Origin: Conexibacter sp.
GTDB taxonomy: Bacteria > Actinomycetota > Thermoleophilia > Solirubrobacterales > Solirubrobacteraceae
Assembly: GCA_025964215.1 (NCBI GenBank)
Contig: JAOPZG010000211.1
Span: 1 to 13,049, forward strand
Length of the DNA stretch: 13,049 nucleotides
Direction: 5' to 3'
In this document: positions 5,838-12,282 of the stretch, piece after piece
How positions within the stretch are numbered: position 1 is the stretch's first letter
How the letters are laid out: every line of letters starts with the position of its first letter
Notes under the pieces: generated by a model
Databases searched by the model: none
What the model was told of the DNA's origin: nothing
The model's input: only the letters and a program-made list of their open reading frames with translations
Position numbers and translations under genes: made by a program

Positions 5838-7568
5838 TCACTTCAGCGAGGTGTAGGAGAAGTCCCAGCTGCCGAACGTCGAGCTCGCGACGCCGCGGAC
5901 GTCCTTGGCGTGTACGAGCGTCACGACGTCCCACTGGAGTGGGACACCGGCGGCCTGGCCGACGATGAGGTCGTCGACCCTGCCCCACGCCACCGCCCGG
6001 GCATGGCCGGTGAGCGTGCGGGCGCGAGCCATCGCGGCGTTGATCGCGGGGTCGTCGAGCTGGGAGAAGTTCGGGTTGCCGGAGGTGCGCGAGATCGATG
6101 AGCCGTCGAACACGGGCTTGAGCATCGGCTCGGCATCGGCGAAGTCCCGGAGCCAGGCGACGCTGCTGCAGGCGAGGACGCGCTTGGACGGGACCGAGCA
6201 CCAGTTGGTGAACAGCGCGTCGTCGGGCACGGTCCGCAGGCGGATCCGGAACCCGAGCTTCTGGAACTGCGCCTGCACCGCCAGCGCGACGTTTCGCTCG
6301 GTGAGGGTGTCGCCGGTCACGACCAAGAACGTGTCGTCGCCGGTGTACCTCCCGGTCGGGAACCCGGCCTTGACCATGTACCGGCGCGCGAGGCTGAGGT
6401 CACCGCCCGGTCGGTCGGCCGACAGGTAGTCGACGCCGGCTCCCCGAGCACCGCCGGCCTCTTCGTACCCGGGAACCCCGGGCCCGAGGAAGTGCGTGGC
6501 GAGCGGACCCGTCACGGCGCCACCGCGTGTCTGGCGAACCCCGGCGCGGTCGAACACCGCCAGCACTGCCTTACGTACGTCCAGCCGGTCGAACGGCTTG
6601 ATCGTCGTGGTGATCGGCAGGAAGCGGTAGTCGCCGCTGGCCACCCGGACCGCTTGGCCGTCCCACGAGCCTTGGCTCAGGCGCTTGAGCACCAACGCCG
6701 GCGGCGTCACGGCGTAGGCGACATGCGATCCTGCCAGCGCCTGGCGGGCCGCCAGCGTGGCGTCGCTCGCGTTCGTACGGATCCGGATGGCGTCCAGGTG
6801 GGCAGGGCGCCGATCGGTCGATCGGCTCCAGCTCGGGTTCCGCACCAACTCGATGAGCCGTCCCGACTGATAGCCGACCGTGTTGCCCTTGGCGTCGTTG
6901 CGCACCATGTACGGCCCGGTCGCGACGACATGCGTGTTGTACGTCGACGGGTTGTGGGCATCGAGCGGCCGCGCGTACTCCTCCGGCACCGGGGCGCTGG
7001 CCGGCATGGTCAGCGCGCCCACGAACGATGACCACGTCGGCGATCGCAGCCGGAACACGATCGTGTGCGCGTCGGGCGTCGTGATCCCACGGATCCGCCG
7101 AACCCCGTTCGTGGGTGTCGACGGCGCACCGATCAGATCGCTGTAGTACGTCGTGTACTCGCCACCGACGTTGATGCTGAAGAACCGCTCCAGCGCGTAG
7201 GCGACATCCCGGGACCGCACCTCGCGGTCGACCGGCGGTGAGAACCGCACGCCACGCCGCAGTCGCACGGTGATCGTCCGGCCGCCGCCGGAGATGACCG
7301 GAGCCCCGGCCGCCAGGTCGGGCACGAGCGTCAGCGGGTCGTTCGGCCGGTAGCCGTAGAGCGGACGCTGCGTGGCGGCCGCCACCTGGATGCCCTGCGC
7401 GAATGCCGTGTGGCCCGGATCGAGGAAGTCGACGTCGCTGCCGGAGAGCATCGTCAGGGTGCCGCCACTGCCCGTGTCGCGCCGCTCGGCGCCGCCGCCA
7501 CAGGCGGCGACGGCGAGCACGGCGCACAGCAAGGTTCCCGCGGACGCGAGCCGAAGCAGCTGGGGCAC
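5838..7568 (-). CDS. Family 5 (peptide-type) ABC substrate-binding lipoprotein
   Basis: 576 aa lipoprotein of the SBP_bac_5 / OppA-DppA type. A signal region (residues 1-22) ends in the lipobox VAAC with Cys23, then a Gly-rich linker. The body (about 36-560) has features typical of the family: QRPLYGYRPNDPLTLVPDLA (67-86), RTITVRLRRGVRFSPP, RDVAYALERFF, TGPYMV and, late in the chain, the ALAVQAQFQKLGFRIRL segment. Such proteins capture peptides or similar solutes outside the cell for an ABC importer, but no permease or ATPase gene is adjacent, so it may act with a distant transporter or as a sensor. The start is GTG at 7568, 10 bases after the stop of the regulator gene, so it is very likely co-transcribed with the regulator and the ECF sigma factor. 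The ligand is not known. Confidence 0.9.
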   Translation of the reverse strand: MPQLLRLASAGTLLCAVLAVAACGGGAERRDTGSGGTLTMLSGSDVDFLDPGHTAFAQGIQVAAATQRPLYGYRPNDPLTLVPDLAAGAPVISGGGRTITVRLRRGVRFSPPVDREVRSRDVAYALERFFSINVGGEYTTYYSDLIGAPSTPTNGVRRIRGITTPDAHTIVFRLRSPTWSSFVGALTMPASAPVPEEYARPLDAHNPSTYNTHVVATGPYMVRNDAKGNTVGYQSGRLIELVRNPSWSRSTDRRPAHLDAIRIRTNASDATLAARQALAGSHVAYAVTPPALVLKRLSQGSWDGQAVRVASGDYRFLPITTTIKPFDRLDVRKAVLAVFDRAGVRQTRGGAVTGPLATHFLGPGVPGYEEAGGARGAGVDYLSADRPGGDLSLARRYMVKAGFPTGRYTGDDTFLVVTGDTLTERNVALAVQAQFQKLGFRIRLRTVPDDALFTNWCSVPSKRVLACSSVAWLRDFADAEPMLKPVFDGSSISRTSGNPNFSQLDDPAINAAMARARTLTGHARAVAWGRVDDLIVGQAAGVPLQWDVVTLVHAKDVRGVASSTFGSWDFSYTSLK

Positions 7569-7578
7569 AGCGCCGACG

Positions 7579-8241
7579 CTAGCGCTTGGCGCGCCGGCGC
7601 TTGGGCGCCGCCGCAGTGTCCTCCGCGCCGGCGGGAGGTGCGGGGTAGGCCAACAGGGTCAGTCGAGCGCGCACCTCGGCGCCTCCGCTCTCCTCCGCCT
7701 GCAGACGTCCGGCGGCCGCCGCCTGCTCCTCGATCGTCCAGTCGAGCAGCGCGTCGAGCCGGTCACCGAGGGCCTTCCACCCTTGCTCGTCGAGGACGGG
7801 CGCCGAATAGGACAGATGGCGATCGGGACGGTCGTCGAACGATCCCGTCGCGACCGCGTTCCGGACGTCCCCGAGCGCCTTGTTGAGCACCGTGTTGGAA
7901 ACCGCCTTGCGAGCGCTGGGCGGGAGCGAGCGCCAGTCCGCGTCGTCGAGGAAGGGCCGTGTCAGGGCGCGGTAGTGGTGCTCGATCGCGCCGCGGCGTG
8001 GGGTCGTCCGGACGAGCTCGATGCAGTCCAGCTCGCGGAGGATCCGCACGTGGTAGCTGACCAGCGGAAGCGACTCGTCGAACTCCTTCGACATCTCGTT
8101 CGGACTCGCGACACCCTCGTTCAGGCGCGTCAGGATCCGCATGCGCAGCGGATGTGACAGCGCCTTGACGATGTTGCTGTCCAACTGGTGGGGCTTGTTG
8201 CCGCCGTTCCGCTTCGCCTCAGCGGTCGTCACCTTGCTCAT
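7579..8241 (-). CDS. ArsR-like winged-helix regulator
   Basis: 220 aa DNA-binding protein. Residues about 22-92 form a winged helix of the ArsR/HTH_20 type: IVKALSHPLRMRILTRLNEG is the first helices, SPNEMSKEFDESLPLVSYHV (46-65) covers the helix-turn-helix, and LDCIELVRTTPRRGAIEHHY is the wing. The part after about residue 95 is a helical extension with a DWRSLPPSARKAV segment, which I take as a dimer or sensing region, and the last residues are a basic tail (KRRRAKR). There are no CxC metal-binding cysteines of classical metal-sensing ArsR. The ATG overlaps the sigma-factor stop as ATGA, the usual sign of translational coupling, and the peptide-binding lipoprotein follows after 10 bases. It may regulate this operon and/or the divergent one. 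The effector is unknown. Confidence 0.85.
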   Translation of the reverse strand: MSKVTTAEAKRNGGNKPHQLDSNIVKALSHPLRMRILTRLNEGVASPNEMSKEFDESLPLVSYHVRILRELDCIELVRTTPRRGAIEHHYRALTRPFLDDADWRSLPPSARKAVSNTVLNKALGDVRNAVATGSFDDRPDRHLSYSAPVLDEQGWKALGDRLDALLDWTIEEQAAAAGRLQAEESGGAEVRARLTLLAYPAPPAGAEDTAAAPKRRRAKR

Positions 8242-8783
8242 CTGCAGTCCCCGCCTTCGTGCTCGTTCAGGAAGTGCTGCAATCGCCCGCGTGCCCGGTG
8301 CAGCCGCACCTTCGCCGTGCCCTCGGGGATCCCGAGGGCGAGGGCGACGGCCGGCTGAGTGAGGTCATCGACGTACCGCAACGCCAACAGCTTACGGTCC
8401 TGAGGGGTCAGGTTCCTAACCGCTCGGCGCACATCCACCTGGAGCGGCAGCAGATCGAGTCGTCCAGTGGCTGCCCGATCGTCGATGTCGCCGTGCTCGT
8501 CCAGGCTCAGTGCCGCCGCGTTGCGGCCGTGGTGACGACACGCCTCGCGGTGGACGATCGTGCGCAGCCACGCGATGGGATGGTCAGGGACCGCGCCGTC
8601 GCGGAGGCTTCGCCACACCCGGATCATCGCCTCCTGCGCGATGTCCGCGGCGTCATGGGGCGCGGCGATCCGACGGGCTTCACGGAGGCAGTGCGCGGCC
8701 GTCTGCTCCCAGTCCAACTCGCTCTGGGAAAGGAACTTCGAACCGGGATGAAACGGTTCTGAGTGCTTTGGGGGTCTTGACAT
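8238..8783 (-). CDS. ECF-type RNA polymerase sigma factor
   Basis: 181 aa alternative sigma factor of the ECF (sigma-70 family) class. Region 2 spans about 25-90 (DAADIAQEAMIRVWRSL at 44-60, then HPIAWLRTIVHREACRHHGR). A short linker (about 91-112) follows, and region 4 spans about 115-172 (LTPQDRKLLALRYVDDLTQP, then ALGIPEGTAKVRLHRARGRL). There is no extra C-terminal domain. The start at 8783 has a modest AGGG seven bases upstream; the first 20 codons use more A/T at third positions than the rest, so a later start such as the TTG at residue 23 cannot be excluded. The gene is first in an operon with the winged-helix regulator (ATGA overlap) and the peptide-binding lipoprotein. No anti-sigma factor is adjacent. 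It diverges from the methyltransferase gene. Confidence 0.9.
   Translation of the reverse strand: MSRPPKHSEPFHPGSKFLSQSELDWEQTAAHCLREARRIAAPHDAADIAQEAMIRVWRSLRDGAVPDHPIAWLRTIVHREACRHHGRNAAALSLDEHGDIDDRAATGRLDLLPLQVDVRRAVRNLTPQDRKLLALRYVDDLTQPAVALALGIPEGTAKVRLHRARGRLQHFLNEHEGGDCR
8732..8758 (+). promoter_or_regulatory. Possible ECF-type promoter upstream of the methyltransferase operon
   Basis: GGAAC (8732-8736) and CGGTT (8754-8758) are separated by 17 bases, resembling the GGAAC / CGTT-like elements of many ECF sigma promoters. They lie on the plus strand over the first codons of the sigma-factor gene and point to the methyltransferase-peptide-E1 operon. This is a weak match made by eye, as the motif is short. 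Confidence 0.25.
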
Positions 8784-8831
8784 GGCATGACCCTGATCCA
8801 GCCGGACGAACTCGCGGAGAAAGAAACGCCC

Positions 8832-9587
8832 ATGGCTCCGTACGACGTGATGGCTCCGCACTACGAGCTCTTCGTCGAGGCCACCGACTACCCGCGGTGG
8901 CTCGCAGGGCTGCTCGCGCTCGCCGTGGACCACGGGGCACGCGACGGGCGCGCGTTGGACGTCGGCTGCGGCACGGGCCGCAGCCTCGAAGCGCTCCTGG
9001 CCGCGGGCTTCGACGCCGCGGGCTGCGACCCCTCGACGGGCATGATGGCGCTCGCGCGCGAGCGCCTCGGCCCGGACGTCGACCTCCAGACGGCGGCGCT
9101 TCCCGACGTCGCCTCCGGCCCGCCCGTGAACCTGATCACGGCGATCAACGACATCATCAACTGCGTTCCGCCGTCCGATCTCGACGCCTCGATCGCGGCC
9201 TTGGCCGGGCGTCTCGCCCCCGGTGGGGTGCTGCTCTTCGACGCCAACACGCCGCTGACGTTCAGCGGCTTCTTCGGCCGGACGTTCTGCCGCGGCAACG
9301 ACGAGGTCTTCCTCGTGTGGCAGAGCCTGCTCGACCGCGACGAGGAGGGTGGCTACTGCGCCGACCTCCACGCCTTCACGGCCGACCCGGACCGCTTTGG
9401 GAGCTGGACGCGCGCGGTCACCCACCACGTCCAGCACCACCACCCCCACGAGCGCATGGTCGCGGCGCTCGCGTCCGCCGGACTCGAGCTGCGCCTCGTC
9501 ATGGGCCAGCGCGACGACGGCCCTCGCGACAGCTTCTGCGACGAGACCATCCACACCAAGCGGGTCTACGTCGCACGCCTTCCATGA
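8832..9587 (+). CDS. Class I SAM-dependent methyltransferase
   Basis: 251 aa cytosolic methyltransferase with a Rossmann fold. Motif I is ALDVGCGTGRS (41-51), the SAM-binding glycine loop. GCDPSTGMMALARERL (64-79) carries the acidic residue that contacts the SAM ribose, INDIINC (105-111) is the motif-IV region, and RLAPGGVLLFDANT (127-140) is motif V-like. The C-terminal part contains a histidine-rich stretch THHVQHHHPHE (197-207). The substrate cannot be told from the fold. An in-frame ATG at 8787 would add 15 residues; I prefer 8832 because homologues of this fold usually start just before the MAPHYELF-like segment and GGAG lies upstream. It is first of a plus-strand run (methyltransferase, small peptide, E1-like enzyme, HD-GYP), so it may modify the peptide. 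The stop is followed by the peptide gene after 27 bases. Confidence 0.9.
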   Translation: MAPYDVMAPHYELFVEATDYPRWLAGLLALAVDHGARDGRALDVGCGTGRSLEALLAAGFDAAGCDPSTGMMALARERLGPDVDLQTAALPDVASGPPVNLITAINDIINCVPPSDLDASIAALAGRLAPGGVLLFDANTPLTFSGFFGRTFCRGNDEVFLVWQSLLDRDEEGGYCADLHAFTADPDRFGSWTRAVTHHVQHHHPHERMVAALASAGLELRLVMGQRDDGPRDSFCDETIHTKRVYVARLP

Positions 9588-9600
9588 CCCCGAGAACAGA

Positions 9601-9607
9601 GAGGAGG
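9601..9607 (+). promoter_or_regulatory. Strong Shine-Dalgarno of the 21-aa peptide gene
   Basis: GAGGAGG sits 7 bases before the ATG at 9615. It is the best ribosome-binding site in the window; the neighbouring genes have weak or none. It is the main reason for calling the short peptide gene. Confidence 0.8.
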
Positions 9608-9614
9608 ACGCACC

Positions 9615-9680
9615 ATGCTGAAGATCACGCAGATCGAGGAGCCGACGTTGCCGGCGCTCGGAACGACCAAGGGGATGTAG
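9615..9680 (+). CDS. 21-residue peptide, candidate precursor of a modified peptide
   Basis: A small gene that starts MLKITQ, carries the acidic-proline segment IEEPTLPALG in the middle and ends GTTKGM. Two facts support translation: the consensus Shine-Dalgarno at optimal spacing, and third codon positions that are G or C in 20 of 21 codons, while the overlapping frame of the E1-like gene has many A/T third positions here. It lies between a methyltransferase and an E1-like enzyme with an N-terminal region resembling peptide-binding PqqD/RRE domains. By analogy with microcin C (MccA/MccB) and pantocin A (PaaP/PaaA), I infer a ribosomally made precursor. There is no Cys or Ser; Thr, Lys, Gln and Glu are possible modification sites. 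The alternative is a regulatory leader peptide acting with the hairpin just downstream. I recognise no known precursor family. Confidence 0.65.
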   Translation: MLKITQIEEPTLPALGTTKGM

Positions 9681-9691
9681 GGCGGTCCCGA

Positions 9692-9733
9692 GTCCCGACC
9701 CCGGCCGCTCCCCGTTGCGGCCGGGACCGGGAC
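9692..9733 (+). promoter_or_regulatory. Very stable hairpin between peptide gene and E1-like gene
   Basis: CCCGGCCG (9700-9707) pairs with CGGCCGGG (9718-9725) around a 10-base loop, and after a 2x2 internal loop GTCCCG (9692-9697) pairs with CGGGAC (9728-9733). The stem starts 11 bases after the peptide stop and ends about 9 bases before the conserved start of the E1-like domain. There is no U-tract. It could be a partial terminator or RNA-stabilising element that makes peptide more abundant than enzyme. Confidence 0.6.
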
Positions 9734-9742
9734 CGACCCCGG

Positions 9743-10843
9743 CTGAAGTCCACGATCGAGGTGGTCGCCGATGGCGACCGCCTGATCCTGATGCGCGCCG
9801 GGCGCGGCGGTGACGTCGCGCTCGACGGCGATCCCCGCGTGCTCGTCGAGCTGCTCCGGCTGCTCGACGGCACGCGGGGGCCCGCGTCGATCCTGGGTGC
9901 GCTGTGCGCGACCGTCGCCCCCGCCCTCACCGCCGAGGACCTCGACGAGGCGCTCGCGATGCTGGGTGCCGAGGGCCTGATCGAGGACGCCGGCGACGAC
10001 GAGCGGCATCTCGACGCCGCGGGGCTCGAGCGCTACGACCGCCAGCTGCGGTACTTCGGTGATCTCGCAGGTCCCGGGATCCCGCGGGCGGCCGCGCAGG
10101 CGAGGCTCGAGGCGGCGACCGTCGCGGTCCTCGGCCTCGGCGGCCTCGGCGGGATGGCCGCGACGATGCTCACCGTGTGCGGCGTCGGGACGATCGTCGG
10201 CGTCGACCACGACGTCGTCGAGCTCAGCAACCTCGCGCGCCAGGCGCTCTACGGCCAGGACGACCTCGGGCGGCCCAAGGTCGAGGCCGCCGCGCAGCGC
10301 CTCGCCCAGCTCAACGCCCGCAGCCGCTTCGTCGGCATCCCCCGCCGCCTGGACTCCACCGCCGCCGTCGCGCGCGCGATCGCGGGCGCGGACTTCGTCA
10401 TCGCCGCCGTCGACTGGCCCGCGGCCCGCATCTCGGGGTGGGTCAACGAGGCGTGCTGGGCGGCGGGGATCCCGTACGTCGGCATGAGCCAGCACCCGCC
10501 GCTCGTCCGCGTCGGACCCACGTACCTGCCCGGCACCACCGGCTGCCTCGACTGCCAGGAGGCCGCGTACCGCCGCCGCTTCCCGCTCTTCGACGCCGCC
10601 AAGGCCGCGATCGCCGACAGCTCCCCCGCCGCGACTTACGCGCCCGCGTGCGGGATCGTCGGCTCGCTCGTCGCCAACGAGGCGATCGCGCACATCACCG
10701 GCCTCGCGCCGGTCGCCTGCGCCGGGCGCTCCACGATCATCGACCTCACGACGCTCGCGGTCACGCACGAGGACGTCCCACGGGACCCGGACTGCGCCAC
10801 GTGCGGGCGCGTCGCCCGCTCGACCATGCGTCCGGGAGCTTGA
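9743..10843 (+). CDS. ThiF/E1-like adenylating enzyme with N-terminal PqqD/RRE-like region
   Basis: About 366 aa. E1-like enzymes activate a C-terminal carboxylate with ATP (MoeB, ThiF, MccB). The N-terminal ~90 residues (LKSTIEVVADGDRL, then a helical part ending LAMLGAEGLIED) resemble the leader-binding region of E1-like RiPP cyclodehydratase partners. The Rossmann core follows: VLGLGGLGGMAA is the ATP loop, VDHDVVELSNLARQ the acidic/Arg motif, then GRPKVEAA. Two CxxC pairs (CLDC, and CATC near the end) likely bind zinc. The start is unresolved: the family-like PRLKSTIE segment begins before any ATG/GTG/TTG near it. In-frame candidates are GTG 9761, ATG 9791, or ATG 9584, which overlaps the methyltransferase stop and would run through the peptide gene with poor codon usage. 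I mark CTG 9743 provisionally. The HD-GYP gene follows after 33 bases. Confidence 0.85.
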   Translation: MKSTIEVVADGDRLILMRAGRGGDVALDGDPRVLVELLRLLDGTRGPASILGALCATVAPALTAEDLDEALAMLGAEGLIEDAGDDERHLDAAGLERYDRQLRYFGDLAGPGIPRAAAQARLEAATVAVLGLGGLGGMAATMLTVCGVGTIVGVDHDVVELSNLARQALYGQDDLGRPKVEAAAQRLAQLNARSRFVGIPRRLDSTAAVARAIAGADFVIAAVDWPAARISGWVNEACWAAGIPYVGMSQHPPLVRVGPTYLPGTTGCLDCQEAAYRRRFPLFDAAKAAIADSSPAATYAPACGIVGSLVANEAIAHITGLAPVACAGRSTIIDLTTLAVTHEDVPRDPDCATCGRVARSTMRPGA

Positions 10844-10876
10844 GCGGCCACCCGCGCGCATCCGACACCAGGGGAC

Positions 10877-12262
10877 ATGGACGTCCGCCTCTCGGAAGTG
10901 CTCGCCGCGCTCTCGCACGCCCTCGACATCACCGAGGGCCAGCCGCGCGGCCACGCCGAGCGCACGTGCCTGATCAGCATGCGGATCGCCGAGCAGCTCG
11001 GCCTCGACCCGCAGACGCGCTCCTCGCTCTTCCACGCCGCCCTGCTCAAGGACGCCGGCTGCTCGTCGAACGCCGCCAAGGTCGCCGCGCTCTACGGCGC
11101 CGACGACGCCGGCGTCAAGCGCGACCGCAAGGTCACCGACCACCTCGACGCCGGCCAGTCGCTCCGCCATCTCGTGCGCTCCACCGCGCCGGGCCGCTCA
11201 CCGCTCGCCAAGGCCCGCCACCTCAAAGCGCTCGTCGCGCACGGCTCGGAGGGCGCGCGCGGCCTGACCGAGCTGCGCTGCGAGCGCGGCGCCGCCGTCG
11301 CCCGCAGCGTCGGGCTCAGCCTCGAGGCCGAAGCGGCCATCCGCCACCTCGACGAGCACTGGGACGGCCGTGGCTACCCCCACAGCCTGGAAGGGGAGGC
11401 GATCTCGCTGCTGGGCCGCATCCTGTGCCTGGCCCAGACCGCCGAGGTCTTCTGGCAGGACGGCGGCGGCGCCGAGGCCGCATGCCGGGTCGCGCGCGAG
11501 CGCGGCGGCACGTGGTTCGACCCCGCGCTCGTCGACGCGCTGTGCGCCGTCGAGCACGACGGCGCGTTCTGGGCGACCCTCGGGCAGCCGCGCGTCGCCG
11601 CGCTCGAGCCGTCCGACCGGCTGCTGCTGGCCGACGACGACGGCCTGGACCGCATCGCCCAGGCGTTCGCCGGGATCGTGGACGCCAAGACGCCCTTCAC
11701 CGCCCGCCACTCCGAGGGCGTCGCAGAGATCGCCGTGGCGCTGTCGGCCGCGCTCGGCCAGGACGCCGACGCGCAGCGCACGATGCGCCGGGCCGGCCTC
11801 CTGCACGACATCGGCAAGCTCGGCGTGTCCAACCGCATCCTGGACAAGCCCGCCAAGCTCGACGCGGCCGAATGGGCGGCGATGCGCCGCCATCCCGAGT
11901 GGACGCTGGAGATCCTGCAGCGCATCCCCGCCTTCGCCGCCCTGGCCGAGGTCGCCGCCGCCCATCACGAGCGGCTGGACGGCAGCGGCTACCACCGCGG
12001 CCTGGACGCCGCGCAGCTCGACCGCCCGTCGCGGATCCTCGCGGTCGCCGACGTCGCCGAGGCCCTCAGCGCGGAGCGCCCGTACCGCGAGGCGCTTCCG
12101 CCATCCGCCGTTCTGGACATCATGCGGCGCGACGCCGGCACGGCCTTCGACACCGCCGCGTTCGCCGCGCTGGAGCAGGTGCTGCCGCAATGGTCGGCGG
12201 CCGGCGACGACGCAGGCCACGCGCCTGGCACGGGCGCGCACGCCGCGACGCGCGCCGCCTGA
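10877..12262 (+). CDS. Tandem HD-GYP domain protein
   Basis: 461 aa cytosolic protein with two HD-GYP-like halves. HD-GYP domains typically hydrolyse cyclic di-GMP. Half 1 (about 1-190): H26 in RGHAERT, then LLKDAG (57-61) where HD is expected, so the His is replaced by Lys58, but DEHWDGRGYP (159-168) keeps the GYP motif. Half 2 (about 260-435): H278, LLHDIGK with H310-D311-K314, H339, and HHERLDGSGYH (363-373), where GYP reads GYH. Half 2 thus holds the complete metal-binding HD set and is the probable catalytic half; half 1 may be regulatory. No HTH, receiver or membrane segment is seen. The start ATG at 10877 has AGGGG just upstream. It may be the last gene of the methyltransferase-peptide-E1 run, or an independent signalling gene. 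Confidence 0.88.
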   Translation: MDVRLSEVLAALSHALDITEGQPRGHAERTCLISMRIAEQLGLDPQTRSSLFHAALLKDAGCSSNAAKVAALYGADDAGVKRDRKVTDHLDAGQSLRHLVRSTAPGRSPLAKARHLKALVAHGSEGARGLTELRCERGAAVARSVGLSLEAEAAIRHLDEHWDGRGYPHSLEGEAISLLGRILCLAQTAEVFWQDGGGAEAACRVARERGGTWFDPALVDALCAVEHDGAFWATLGQPRVAALEPSDRLLLADDDGLDRIAQAFAGIVDAKTPFTARHSEGVAEIAVALSAALGQDADAQRTMRRAGLLHDIGKLGVSNRILDKPAKLDAAEWAAMRRHPEWTLEILQRIPAFAALAEVAAAHHERLDGSGYHRGLDAAQLDRPSRILAVADVAEALSAERPYREALPPSAVLDIMRRDAGTAFDTAAFAALEQVLPQWSAAGDDAGHAPGTGAHAATRAA

Positions 12263-12282
12263 GCCGCGGCGGGGCGGGCGCC

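Noticed and set aside
8777..8782. TTGACA as a -35 box for the methyltransferase gene
   Set aside because: The sequence 17 bases downstream (AGCCGG) does not resemble a -10 box.
8238..9554. A longer sigma-factor protein extending to 9554
   Set aside because: The extension is the exact antisense of the methyltransferase gene and has no domain; region 2 of the sigma factor starts after the ATG at 8783.
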